A stretch of DNA of 64,000 nucleotides, from assembly GCF_019393635.1 (NCBI RefSeq), contig NC_057861.1, forward strand, positions 60,248,532-60,312,531, given 5' to 3'. A program made the translations under genes and the position numbers. The DNA comes from Dromiciops gliroides. Taxonomy: Eukaryota; Chordata; Mammalia; Microbiotheria; Microbiotheriidae. The notes below the pieces were generated by a model, which was not told the origin of the DNA, ran no database searches, and worked only from the letters and a program-made list of their open reading frames with translations. The stretch's first letter is position 1; the number at the start of each line of letters is the position of its first letter. Shown here one piece after another: positions 31,903 through 41,799 of the stretch.

Positions 31903-32060
31903 GGACTCTATTGGTCATCATTGTATTCAGCTGAATCCACTTAATCAGGGCTTACTATGGGCAAGGACGCTTGAGTGGTAAGATTACATGGATGCCCTGA
32001 TCCTCGCCTATAATCTAAAGGTGGAGTCTAAAGGAGTTTACAATCTAAAAGGTGGAATAG
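31903..32060 (+). repeat. Dispersed duplication, copy B
   Basis: Counterpart of 28637-28798 in the same orientation, 3.26 kb downstream. It includes weaker left-hand similarity (TTGGTCAT..GAATCCA). Confidence 0.75.
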
Positions 32061-32096
32061 AAATTAGTACAACACAAGTTAAAAAGCAAATTAGTG

Positions 32097-32260
32097 GGGG
32101 GCAGCTAGGTGGCGCAGTGGATAAAGCACTGGCCTTGGATTCAGGAGGACCTGAGTTAAAATCTGGTCTCAGACACTTGACACTAGCTGTGTGACCCTGG
32201 GCAAGTCACTTGACCCTCATTGCCCCGCAAAACAAACAAACAAAAAACAACAAGAAAAGT
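32097..32260 (+). mobile_element. WSINE1-like SINE
   Basis: GGGGGCAGCTAGGTGGCGCA to CATTGCCCCGC plus (AAAC)n. The TTACT of the middle block is deleted. Confidence 0.92.
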
Positions 32261-32639
32261 AAATGAGTGCCTGGAGGTCTAACAGAGCCACCTGAGAAAT
32301 TCAAGAAAGGGATCACTTTCTAGCTAGGGGAATTAGGGAAGGGTTCAGGTAGTAGTTAGCATCTGAGCTAGACCTTAAAAAGGAGAGATTTCAATAGTCA
32401 GAGATGGGAAGGGAGGGGAGTCATGGGGTTTGGAGGATTTCTGCTTTTGTCTCCCATGGAAGGAGGTTGTGAGAGAAGGAATGGGAGATAAGGGAGGGAC
32501 TTGAGTCAGAATAAGAATGAAAAAGAAAGTGTAAATAACTTGGAGGGTTTGGGACCAATGAGGAAGGACAGAGGCAGAAATTTGGGCAGAAAATCAGTTT
32601 GGGTTAGAAAGTTAGGAAAGTCCAAGTGAAGTTGTCCAG

Positions 32640-32850
32640 AGTTCTTTACTATGCTGTTTAACATTTTTATCAGTGACTTAGGGAAAACTAACATGCTGCA
32701 AGACAGAATGGGGAATCTAAAGAGATCTTAACAGGCTAGAGGAGCCTAAAAATGAAAGTCAATGAGTATAAATGTAAAAGTCTTACACTTGGGTCCAAAA
32801 CATCAACTTCACAAATAAAAGATGGGGAAGGTCCAGTTCTTTTTCTCTGG
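32640..32850 (+). mobile_element. L3/CR1-like LINE fragment, left part
   Basis: TTTATCAGTGACTTAGG, then ATGAGTATAAATGTAAAAGTC and TTACACTTGGGTCC..ATCAACTTCAC are typical of the CR1/L3 reverse transcriptase end. Probable right part at 34650-34920. Confidence 0.5.
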
Positions 32851-32899
32851 CTTTGCCCCAACCCTAGAGTAAATCCAGGGGAATCTCTTCATCCAAGGG

Positions 32900-33030
32900 A
32901 GTTCTTACCTTAGGGGTCTGTTAATTTATTTTTCAAAATACTTTGATAACTGGAATTTGTTTCCTTTGGATTTTAATGTATTTTACTTTATGCATTTAAA
33001 AACATTATTCAAGAAGGGATCTGGAGGCTT
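32900..33030. mobile_element. Possible fossil DNA transposon
   Basis: TTAGGGGTCTGTTAATTT and TTTATGCATTTAAAAACATT resemble an old hAT-like element. Weak call. Confidence 0.25.
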
Positions 33031-33275
33031 TAGCAGATTACCAGAATCTGTCCATAAGCATGTATTAAATGTCTACTATGTATCAGGCTCTGGTTTAAGT
33101 TCTAGAGGGATACAGAAAAAAGCCCAAGACAATCTGCCCTCATGGATCTCACAGTCTAATGAAGAAAACAGCTATGTACAAACAAGTTATATACAGGGTA
33201 AATAGGAAATAGTCAACAAAGGGAAGGCACTAGAATTAAGAATGATTGGGAGCAGGTGGGGCGGGGCGGGGGCCC

Positions 33276-34352
33276 TGCAGCTAGGTGGTACAGTGGATAA
33301 AGCACCGGCCCTGGATTCAGGAGGACCTGAATTCAAATCTGGCTTCAGACACTTGACACTGTACAAAAATTAATTATTCATAACTATAACTAACCTGGGA
33401 AAATTATATATAATTGGATTTATGAAAAGTTGTGATTATATGAAAATGATAAATTTAGAAAAATTATAATTGGGCCGTAAGTCCTGCCGCGGTCGCCATT
33501 CAAATGTGAAATATTTTTGTTAACTAGTGCTAATTTGGGGGCTGAAGCTGACTGGAGGACTAATCTGGGGATTTGTGACTAACTGGCTATCTGACTTCGT
33601 TTAATTTAATATGGGCCGTTGATAAAGTTCCACCACACTGCTCCCAAACTGACAGACCAAAGACCAAGAAGCCTCTTAACCAAATAATCAAAGCAGAGTT
33701 TATTTATGAGATACTGTTGAAAATTAAGAATACTGGGAAATAAAATGTACAACCTGACTGCTTTCCTGTGGTCTCTTTCCACTGCGTCTCTTTCCCACCT
33801 GCTGCGCTTCGAACTTCTTGCTCACCTCAGGGCACAGTACACTTTCCCTGGTTTGTAATAAGGCCTGTAACCTTATCAGCCCCGTCTCTCCTTTTCCAAA
33901 CCGAACTCTCCTCCGTCCTTGTCCGTGCTCCCCTCTAGTCAGCCCCTCTCCTCTAGTCCGCCTAGTCTGTCCTCCTCCTTCCTCTCTCCCTAACTCCCAG
34001 GTCTATATATACCTTTTCTTCTCTCCACTCAAATCTCAGGGCTTCCTTTGCCCCCACAGACCAAGCTAATCCGCCAGCCAGGGCAGCAGCTGGTTTGGAG
34101 GGGGGGGGGTGCACTCCCACTTCACATGCCTCAGCACAAGCTATCTTTCAGATAGCTCCGCTCAGGGCTTTTTCCACTCAGCTGAAGTTGAGGAGGGGGA
34201 GAGACCCTGAGGGCCTAAGGTTTTCTAATCTCAGCCTAAAGGTAGGGTCCCCAAATCAAAATAAATTTCCACAACACTGACTGATTGTGTGACCCTGGGC
34301 AAGTCACTTAACCCTCATTGCCCCACAAAAACAAACAAACAAACAAACAAAA
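33276..34352 (+). mobile_element. WSINE1-like SINE interrupted by a solo LTR
   Basis: 5' half GCAGCTAGGTGGTACAGTGG to TTGACAC (33359); 3' half from ACACTGACTGATTGTGTGAC (34274) to CATTGCCCCAC plus (AAAC)n. Outer flanks AAGAATGATTGGGA (33238-33251 and 34353-34366) are the SINE target duplication. The G/C-rich piece 33252-33275 precedes the head. Confidence 0.92.
33360..34273 (-). mobile_element. Solo ERV LTR, 914 bp, 4-bp target duplication
   Basis: The ends are TGTACAAAA.. and ..TTTCCACA (TG..CA). 4-bp flanks ACAC occur at 33356-33359 and 34274-34277. On the reverse strand a TATA box (GGTATATATAGACC, about 34002-34015) precedes AATAAA (about 33692), giving the orientation. It has no internal retroviral genes, as expected after LTR-LTR recombination. 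Confidence 0.88.
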
Positions 34353-34649
34353 AAGAATGATTGGGAAAGGCTTCCTGTAGAAGGTTTGAGTTTAGCTAGG
34401 ACTTGAAGGAAGCCTGAAGATAGAGATGAGGAGGGACGCATTCTAGGCATGGGGGACAGACAGTCAGAGAAAATACCTAGAGTAGAGAGATGGAATGTCT
34501 TGTTCAAGGATCAAAGAGTATGTGGCAGAGCATAAGGTGGGAGAAAACTGGAAAGGTTGGGGTAGAGGCCAAGTCACAAAGTGCCTTGAATACAAGACAG
34601 AGGATTTTATATTTGATCCTAAAGTTGATGGTCAGTCATTGGAGCATTG

Positions 34650-34925
34650 TGATGTGGAAGCCAAAAAAGCCAATGAAATCTTGGGCTGCATAAAGAAAGA
34701 CATAGTTATTGGGAATTGGGGTGGCAATGTGCTCTGCCCTTGTAAGATCTCAAATTCATCCAGTTTGGGCCACTATGGTTGAAGAAGGACATTGATAAAG
34801 TAGAGTCCAGAGGAGGCTGTCCAGGTTGGTGAAAGGCTGATAAAGTGTATTTCAAGGAACTGGGTAGGTATAGACCAAAGGAGAAAAGGCCCAAGACAGG
34901 ACAAGAGAGCCATATTCAAGGATCT
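34650..34925 (+). mobile_element. L3/CR1-like LINE fragment, right part
   Basis: GCCAATGAAATCTTGGGCTG, GAAGAAGGACATTGATAAAG and AGAGTCCAGAGGAGGCTGTC are CR1/L3 3' landmarks. Confidence 0.55.
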
Positions 34926-35094
34926 GAATGCTGTGATGTGGAGGAAAGATGAGGTTCTGTTTGTTTTGCTTGGGGTTAACCAAGTGGAAGTTGCAGAGAG
35001 ATCAATTTAAGCTTGATATCAATAAAAATGAAAATAAAAAAACCTTTCTAACAATGAGAGCTATCCCAAAATGGGATTCTCCCTTTTGACACTT

Positions 35095-35261
35095 TCTTTT
35101 TTTTTCTTTTCTTTTTTCTTTTTGCAGGGAAATGAGGGTTATAAGTGACTTGCCCAGGGTCACACAGCTAGTAAGTGTTAAGTGTCTGAGGTCAGATTTG
35201 AACTCAGGTCCTCCTGAATCCAGGGCCAGTGCTTTATCCACTGTGCCATCTAGCTGCCCCC
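35095..35261 (-). mobile_element. WSINE1-like SINE
   Basis: T/C-rich tail, GCAGGGAAATGAGGGTTATA to GTGCCATCTAGCTGCCCCC. Flanks TTTTGACACTTTC and TTTGGACACATTC. Confidence 0.92.
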
Positions 35262-35319
35262 TCTTTGGACACATTCAAGTAGAATATGCATGACCACTTC
35301 CAGTTATGTCATGGTAGAC

Positions 35320-35430
35320 ATTCCTTTGGTCTAGCATTTGGCAAACTTTTTCTGTAAAGGACAAGATATTCAATATTTTAGATTTTACAGACCAAGGGCT
35401 AAATCAAGTATATTACATGGGTACTTATAA
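35320..35430. mobile_element. Possible fossil hAT-type element
   Basis: TTTTTCTGTAAAGGACAAGA, TTCAATATTTTAGATTTTAC and AGACCAAGGGCT resemble a mammal-wide hAT fossil. Ends not defined. Confidence 0.3.
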
Positions 35431-35539
35431 AATATGAGAGAAAAAATACTTCCACAAGTTTTTTATTACTTAAATTCAAAATACAATAATTGAGTACAAT
35501 TTTTATAATACAAGTCTACTAATTAGAATGGATTTCTTA

Positions 35540-35690
35540 GGAGCAGCTAGGTAGTGCAGTGGATGGAACACTGACTCTGGAGTCAGGAGGACCTGAGTTC
35601 AAATCTAGCCTCAGACACTTGACACTAGCTGTGTGACCCTGGGCAAGTCACTTAACCCTTATTGCCCCACCCCCACCCCCCAAAAAAACC
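35540..35690 (+). mobile_element. WSINE1-like SINE
   Basis: GAGCAGCTAGGTAGTGCAGT to TATTGCCCCACC plus C/A tail. Middle TTACT deleted. Confidence 0.9.
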
Positions 35691-35819
35691 ACATAGGAAT
35701 AAGAAAACAGTATCACATTTGTCCATTAAAAGGTCATTGTGAACTTAGAGAGAGCAGTTTCAGTTGATTGGTGGAGATAGAAGCCAGTCTCCTGGCTGTT
35801 TCTCAAATAGGACACTCTA

Positions 35820-36165
35820 TCACCCAGATCTGGCCATTTTCTCTGCCTGTCCTTCATGCCTAGAATATTCTGTCTTCTTATCTCCACCTCCTGGCTTCCC
35901 TGGATTTCCTGGCTAAAATCCCACCTTCTACAGGAAGCCCTTCTCCCTCCTTTTTAATTCCAGTGCCTTCTCTCCTTTTTATGATGATCTCCTTTTTATC
36001 CTGTATGTAGTTTGGCTGCACATAGGTGTTTGCTTGTATATTATCTTCCCCATTAGACTGGACTCCACAAGGGCAGGGACTGCCTTTTGCCTTTCTTTGT
36101 ATCCCTCTCCCCCCCCCCCCCCGCCCGTGCCTGGCATTTGATAAATATTTATTGACTGACTGAAT
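35820..36165 (+). mobile_element. L2-type LINE 3' end
   Basis: CTAAAATCCCACCTTCTACA, TTCCCCATTAGACTGGACTC, AGGGCAGGGACTGCCTTTTG, TTATTGACTGACTGA. Confidence 0.7.
36107..36126 (+). repeat. C-homopolymer run
   Basis: About 15 consecutive C then GCCC, inside the L2 3' end; length is probably unreliable in any assembly. Confidence 0.9.
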
Positions 36166-36179
36166 TAAGGTGGTGAAGA

Positions 36180-36620
36180 AATCAAGGAATCAAGGTGAAC
36201 TCCTCTCTCTTGAAGTTGGCCAACAAATGGGAGGAGAAAGATAACATGATAGTTTGAAGGAGTGGCAAGGTGGAGTAAAGACTATTTTTTTGTAAAGCAT
36301 ACAAGGAACCCAAGCAAGTTTGCAGGAAGGAAGAAAGGAGGCAGTAGAGAGGGAATGATTGAGCAATGTCCCAAAGAAGGTGAGTAGGGATGGGACTGAG
36401 GACACAAATGGAGAAATTACCTATGACAAGGAGAAGAGCTGCCTTGTCCTCTGAGACAAGAGGGAAGGCCGAGAAGTTTTAAGAGGAGACAAGGGAGTTC
36501 ACAAGAGATAGCATTGATTCTCTCAGTGAAGTAGGAGACAAGGTCATCCGCTGAGCAAAGTTGGGAATTTGAAAAGAAAGGAGAGCTTGGGAGGGCTGGT
36601 GGGAATGTGAAAGAAAGTTA
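36180..36620. other. Unannotated G/A-rich stretch
   Basis: Resembles decayed non-coding repeat (AAGGAAGAAAGGAGGCAGTA, GAGACAAGGTCATC) but no family was recognised. Confidence 0.3.
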
Positions 36621-36627
36621 ATGGGAG

Positions 36628-36774
36628 GGGGCCACTAGGTGGCGCAATGGATAGAGCACTGGCCCTGGAGTCAGGAGGACCTGAGTTCAAATGCGGCCTC
36701 AGACACTTAACACTTACTAGCTGTGTGACCCTGGGCAAGTCACTTAACCTTCATTTCCCTGCCCCAAAAAAAAG
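36628..36774 (+). mobile_element. WSINE1-like SINE
   Basis: Flanks AAAGTTAATGG(G) (36614) and AAAGTTAATGG (36771) form the target duplication. Variant head GGGGGCCACTAGGTGGCGCA. Confidence 0.92.
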
Positions 36775-36802
36775 TTAATGGAAGAAGAATAAAAGGACTT
36801 CT

Positions 36803-37213
36803 GTGCAGCCTGTAACCAAGGCTGCATCAAGGGTCATATCCTCAGCCACCCTCGAGTTCATCCCAAGCCATGTGGTACTGACTACCCTTACACCCTCCAC
36901 AGCTACCAGGCTACCACCCTCAGAATCCTGTCACCCCAGCACCATCTTGGCCCACCTTCCCTCAGGGACATCCTTACATATTTTAGCTTCGTTAGCAGAT
37001 GAGCTACTCCTTCTTCCAGCACCCAATGTTGAAGGTCAGGGAAAATTGTCATTAGATCCCACATTGCCTTTCACTGTGAAATTTCTCCCACTCATAGAGA
37101 ATCTTAGAGTGGTATCCCAGGGTTATGTTCCTCACAGGCCTTGTGTCCCAAGATCTGTCCCTCAACTCTATATGTCCTCACTTCCATTGTTTGTAACAAT
37201 GAGGACCTGGTAA
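36803..37213 (+). other. Unrecognised 136-codon ORF in non-repeat DNA
   Basis: This is the longest ATG-initiated open frame in the 36-41 kb gap. It is Ser/Thr/Pro/Leu-rich, without a signal peptide, membrane segment or known motif. It starts just downstream of a SINE. Nothing indicates that it is expressed; chance is the default explanation. Confidence 0.15.
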
Positions 37214-37299
37214 GGGTTAACTCCCATAAATAGGCCTGCACATTTTCTTCCTGAAGTTCTCAGAAACTCTGACAAAGGAATAAAACAGCCAGGAATATC

Positions 37300-37500
37300 A
37301 GGATTTAAAGCTGGATAGAATACAGGGATACAGACTAAGCCCCTCATTTAATAGATGAGAAAACTCAGCGCAAGGAGAGGTAAATGGCTAACTCAAGGTC
37401 ACACAGTAAAAGAGTACATAGCAGGGGGGGATCAGTGAGTAGAAGGGTCAAGATTTAGACCAGGTCTTCTGACCCTACAGGAGGTTCTTTCTACCACATT
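37300..37500 (-). mobile_element. MIR-like SINE
   Basis: CATTTAATAGATGAGAAAAC, GGCTAACTCAAGGTCACACA, TTCTACCACATTCCACTGA. Confidence 0.55.
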
Positions 37501-37838
37501 CCACTGATAGAAGGAGTTACTCAGGGATAGAAATTAGCAAGATGAAAACAGCAGGTACCTTATATAATGAATGAATGTATTTCTACCACTAATACTGTTC
37601 TGGTTCTAACCATAATCCTAAACCATAAATCCATAAAACCATAAACCTCACACTAAGCCAGCTGAGAATGTTTCTAACTCAAGCCCCAACCTTGACCCAA
37701 ATTCTAATCCTAAGAATAACCCAAATCTTAGATCTAACCTGAACCTAATAAATTTGACTCTGACCTCAGTACTGGCAGTGACTTTTGCCTTAATTTTAAA
37801 CCAAATCCCAACCAAAATTCTGTCCTTCATGCCAAACT
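37501..37838. other. Unannotated stretch with repeated (AAACC/TAACC)-like spacing
   Basis: Short CCTAA, CCATAA, AACC words recur irregularly (37600-37760). No gene signal. Confidence 0.3.
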
Positions 37839-37839
37839 A

Positions 37840-38140
37840 CAGAAAAGCAACATGGTAGAGTGGAAAGAGTCCTAAACTTTTGAGTCTGCAGGGACATGGT
37901 TTCAAATCCTGCCCCAGCACTTACTAAATAGCTGTGTGACCATAGACAAGTCACCTCACTTCTCTAAACCTCAGTATCCTCCTCTGTAAAATGCAAGGGG
38001 GTTACCTACCTCTAGAAGCAACATAGAAAACTACCTTGAAAGCAGAAAGACCTAGGGCCAAGCCCTGCCTCTGACCCATACTATCTGCTGAGTAATCATG
38101 GGCAAGTCCCTTTATCTCTCAATACCATTAATTATAAATA
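37840..38140 (+). mobile_element. MIR SINE, perhaps two in tandem
   Basis: ATGGTAGAGTGGAAAGAGTC, GTTTCAAATCCTGCCCCAGC, CTGTGTGACCATAGACAAGT, TCTGTAAAATGCAAGGGGGT. A second tRNA-like part follows at about 38020 (GAAGCAACATAGAAAACTAC). Confidence 0.8.
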
Positions 38141-38148
38141 AATGAATG

Positions 38149-38296
38149 GAAGCAGCTAGGTGGCACAGTGGATAGAGTACCAGCCCTGGATTCAGGAGGA
38201 CCTGAGTTCAAATCCGGCCTCAGACACTTGACACCTACTAGCTGTGTGACCCTGGGCAAGTCACTTAACCCCAATTGCCTCACAAAAAATAAATAA
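38149..38296 (+). mobile_element. WSINE1-like SINE
   Basis: Flanks ATAAATGAATG (38138) and ATAAATGAGTG (38291). GGAAGCAGCTAGGTGGCACA to CAATTGCCTCAC. Confidence 0.92.
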
Positions 38297-38479
38297 ATGA
38301 GTGAGTGATATCCAGAGATCCCCCAGAACAAATCCAGGAGTTTCCCAGAACAATGGAATCATCAATCTAGGGAGTTGTTGTAAAGATAAAATGAGGTTAT
38401 GGATAGAAAGTGCTTTGCAAACCATAAAGTCAATATAAATGTCAACTATGGTTACCCTAAACCAAATTCTGTCCCCCAT

Positions 38480-39480
38480 CATCACCCAATGACCCTGTCC
38501 CTGGTACTATTTAGGAACTAGTTGGCCCAAGTACGTATAGCTGAAGAATTCTCAGGTCACAGTATCTCTGAATCAGAAAGGGACAGCAATGGTGACCTAA
38601 ACTAATATGTACCTAAACAGGCATTCTTTCTCTATCTCATGCCTGACAAGGGGCTTTCCAGTTTCTGCTGAAAGACCTCTAGTGGGGAGGAATTTAGTAG
38701 TATACCTTGGGAGGCAGGCCATTCTAACCTTTGGACAACTGTTTATTATAAAGTTCTTTCTCACTTAGATACAAAGCCAGAGAACACACACAGGGGCCCA
38801 GCATGAACTTCCCCTTATCCTGTCCTGGGTAGTTCTTTCTGGCCCCATCTGGGAATTTCCCTGCCACACTGCCCCTCCCCTTGCCAATGCTATGGTCTCT
38901 TCTGGGCCACCATGGGAACTTCCCAGGCTCGGAGGCCCAGTAAGTGAAGAAATCTACCACAGTAACAGTCACTTGGGAGTCTGCTGTGACTGAGGATAAA
39001 GGGCAGGCAGCTAGACTGGCAGTGGGTATTCAACCACCAGAGTCCCAAGATCAACGGAGGGAAGGCTCTCCTTTGCCCTGGGTGAGGCCGGCTCAGCTTC
39101 CCAACTCATCAGGATTGTTATTGGAATAGATTTGGTCGTGGGATCTTCGATTTTAGACCTGGAAAGAGAGACAATCTAGTCTAACCTCATTTTATGGTGG
39201 ACGATTAGGGAATGAAAGTAGGGGCCCGGAAGCCAGGATACCTGAGTCCTTTGCCAGGATCTCTGTTCTTGGAGTGAGCATTTGCTGCCATCAACAAAAG
39301 AGGTGAGGATGGGAGTCTGGAGGGCTTGTTGGAGGGGTGAGGAGCACCTCGAAAGGGCAAAAGAGTCATAAGATAAATGCCGTTGGGGGAGGAACAGCAT
39401 TTAGAGCTCTCCTATTATCCTGATCCATGAAGAGTGAGGATTCTGGGGTCCTACTCTCATCTCCAACTCCCTAGGTAGCT
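38480..39480. other. Unannotated unique-looking stretch
   Basis: Moderate GC, no repeats recognised, no convincing exon. The densest non-repeat region upstream of PGLYRP2. Confidence 0.35.
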
Positions 39481-39488
39481 GGCATTTC

Positions 39489-39513
39489 TTCTCTGAGAAG
39501 AATTCTCTGAGAA
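39489..39513. promoter_or_regulatory. Tandem pair of palindromic 11-mers
   Basis: TTCTCTGAGAA, itself a perfect inverted repeat around one T, occurs twice 14 bp apart (39489-39499 and 39503-39513), separated by GAA. Such a helical-turn-scale pair could bind a dimeric factor. The factor is unknown. The pair sits 1.6 kb upstream of the PGLYRP2 start codon. Confidence 0.3.
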
Positions 39514-39599
39514 TCTTTGGTTGTACCCTTCTCCCTTCACAAGAGGACTGGTCCCTAAGTATCTGGGAACACCCCCTCTCCCAGTCAACCTGTCTTTCC

Positions 39600-39644
39600 A
39601 GTTGTATACACCAGGACTGAGACCTAGGATTCCCCAGGTAAGTG
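39600..39644 (+). other. Candidate exon end: consensus splice donor CCCCAG/GTAAGT
   Basis: A perfect donor consensus lies at about 39634-39643, 1.5 kb upstream of the PGLYRP2 start codon and outside recognised repeats. It could end a non-coding first exon of PGLYRP2, or be chance. An acceptor-like TCCTCAACAG follows at about 40101-40110. The short open reading across this junction is not a family I recognise. Confidence 0.25.
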
Positions 39645-40445
39645 ATTATGCTATCCCTGATGGGGCTATGTGGGAGGAAACATGTCCTTGTCTAGCTGTG
39701 CCTGACACATTTCACCCAAAAGCAGAAGGGACACCAGCAATGATAAGCTATCCCCTTATTTTGGCCTCTGTTTACCCCCTCTGGGGAAAGTTACCCATGG
39801 TCTTTATTGCTCAGAACTGGTGAGAAAGGAGGTTGTGTCCATGAAGAATTTTGAAATAATTTTAACAGAGGGCACTCTCCTAGGCACAGGAGGGGAAGGA
39901 AGGAGACAAGAGACTCCAGGACTCCCCACCAAAATTGTTCATCCATGTGGGAGGGTTGAGTGTCAGGTGAAGAAAAGGGATTTACACAGGGTTCCCAAAT
40001 AAGTATGAAAAAAACACAATGCTTCTTTATCCTGGTCCCACCCTGTTCAGGAAGGACTGCTGAAAGGAGAGGAGGAGCAAAGTTGGTTCCCCTCCCTATG
40101 TCCTCAACAGGTCCATGAACTGTGCCTGGCAGAGCAGGGCATGACTGAGGAGGAGGGGAGGAGCAGAAAGGAGAGGATAGGGAATGATGGGAAAGTAGAG
40201 GTCTTCTATAAGGTGTGGCCAGGCTCCACCAAGCCTCCTCTGGAAGCCAGTGGCAAAAGGTGTCTTGGTACTAGGATATGAGTTTATTCCTATATCTGGA
40301 GACGTAAGAGATGCATATATAAGTCCCTACCCACACACCCATCTCTGTCTAACCCATTCTATTCTCTTCAGTTCCCTGACCTAGGTTGGCCCATCTGGGA
40401 CCTCCATATCTTAGTTCCATGTCATCTCTAATCATAAAAGATAGT

Positions 40446-41085
40446 GTGACAATTACAAATTTAGAGAGACATTAGTTTCTGGGTAATTTAATCATTTTAT
40501 TAATAAGGTTAACAGGTTATTAATAAAGGATGGTCATTTGGCAGTCTCTCTCAGACCAAAGACAATCATGGTGGTGGGGCACAGGGCTAAGAAAGAGTAA
40601 GTGGTCAATGGCACAGAGAGATTATCTCCAGCCTTGGGCTATCAATTCAAATAATATCCTCTTATTCAAAAGCGGGGAGGGGAGAGACCTCCCCTGGATA
40701 GAGAAGCCTTTGGCTACCTAGATAAAAGAATCTATCTGGGGGCAGCTAGGTGGCACAGTGGATAAAGCACTGGCCCTGGATTCAGGAAGACCTGAGTTCA
40801 AATCTGACCTCAGACACTTGACACTTACTAGCTGTGTGACCCTGGACAAGTCACTTAACCCCAATTGCCTCACCAAAAAAAAAGAAGAAACTGGACTTCT
40901 AAAAGTCAGGGCTTTGGAGATACTGGTTATAAATAATCATTTTTCACAGTGGACAGGACACAAGAGAGAGGAAGCCAACTCCAAGACCATGGAGTTCCAG
41001 TCTGGAGTAGACAATCCTTAATCACCTCACTGCTCTCCAAATTCTCTCACCAGGTGCAGCATCATACCCCTTTTGTTGTCTTGAT
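40446..41085 (-). mobile_element. ERV LTR just upstream of PGLYRP2
   Basis: The left end TGTGACAATTACAAATTTAG and adjoining T/A-rich segment look like U5 read backwards, with AATAAA on the reverse strand (about 40500). The right end lies within about 50 bases of the presumed PGLYRP2 acceptor. A SINE at 40738 interrupts it. Exact right boundary not seen. Confidence 0.5.
40738..40888 (+). mobile_element. WSINE1-like SINE in LTR
   Basis: GGGGGCAGCTAGGTGGCACA to CAATTGCCTCACC plus A9. Mixed type: AAAGCAC/TTGACACTT head with CAATTGCCTC tail. Confidence 0.92.
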
Positions 41086-41092
41086 TCTTGTA

Positions 41093-41131
41093 GCCTCTTC
41101 CTCGGGAAGGCTACTTGGCTGGAGCTCTGTG
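41093..41131 (+). promoter_or_regulatory. Probable PGLYRP2 5' UTR segment with upstream splice acceptor
   Basis: A T-rich tract followed by TTGTAG ends at 41093, about 40 bases upstream of the PGLYRP2 ATG. This looks like an acceptor for a 5' UTR exon, so the promoter is probably further upstream. It is inference only; no transcript evidence is available here. Confidence 0.35.
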
Positions 41132-41195
41132 ATGTTGCTCCGAGGATGTCTTTTCATCATGCTGGATGTCCTTCTGTGGCCAGAGTTCAGGGCAG
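41132..41195 (+). CDS. PGLYRP2: PGLYRP2 coding exon 1 (signal peptide)
   Basis: The short reading MLLRGCLFIMLDVLLWPEFR has the hydrophobic core of a secretory signal peptide and lines up with the human PGLYRP2 leader, including the shared LLW. It is followed at once by a donor, CAG/GTATG, at 41196. The ATG has a purine at -3. An AG after a pyrimidine-rich stretch at 41092-41093 suggests that this exon begins with 5' UTR spliced from an upstream exon. The exon ends in phase 1, which suits the Ala-Ser codons that should begin exon 2. Confidence 0.72.
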
Positions 41196-41459
41196 GTATG
41201 CTCAGAGAGAGTTTCATGGGAGATTCCCATGGTCTCTCTGGAGGACTAGGGTTGGAACATCTAACAGCTGTCTCACTGTGGTTCTAAAGGAAAGTCCCAG
41301 AGGGATGGGGATTTGGGGTCAACTTTAGAGATATAAGACAGAGGGTATGGGATCCCTGGGAGCTAATATGTCTGCGTTTGAAGGAAAGAGGTGACTTAGG
41401 GGTTAAGGGATCTAGAAGGAAGAAGAGAAGGAAGTGCGTATAAGGGAGAGATTTTGGTA

Positions 41460-41660
41460 TAGTAGAGAGATAGGCTCTGTCACTGATTTACTATGTGAAC
41501 TTGGGAAAGTCACTTTTTTTTTCCTCTGGCTCTCAGTGTTCTCATCTGAAAAGATATCGTAAAATCTGTGTCCTAATGTCCCCTTTAGCTTTTGCATAAA
41601 GGGGTGGGAGCGAATGATCTATAAGGACCCTTCCAACTCCCATATCCTTTACCTCTGTGA
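41460..41660 (+). mobile_element. MIR-like SINE in PGLYRP2 intron 1
   Basis: CACTGATTTACTATGTGAAC, TTGGGAAAGTCACTT, TCATCTGAAAAGATA, AAGGACCCTTCCAACTCC. Confidence 0.65.
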
Positions 41661-41799
41661 CTGGAAGCCTAGATCCTGACATGGTAATCAGTAAAAGTAT
41701 TCCAATCTCTGGATGCAAAATTCATCCAAGCACAGCAGAATGAAGCAAGGAGAAACGGGGAGAATTTGGAGCCACCATCTTCCTCTCTCTCCCTACCAG

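Larger units (their letters stand above)
33030..34640 (+). mobile_element. L2-like LINE 3' sequence, split by SINE plus LTR
   Basis: Left: GTATTAAATGTCTACTATGT..GGATCTCACAGTCTAATGAA..ACAAACAAGTTATATACAGG. Right (34353 on): GGAAAGGCTTCCTGTAGAAG..GACTTGAAGGAAGCC. Together they read as one old element once the insert at 33252-34352 is removed. Confidence 0.6.

Noticed and set aside
35320..35430. Named MER-family DNA transposon
   Set aside because: The words are suggestive but I cannot assign a family or both ends, so only a low-confidence entry was kept.
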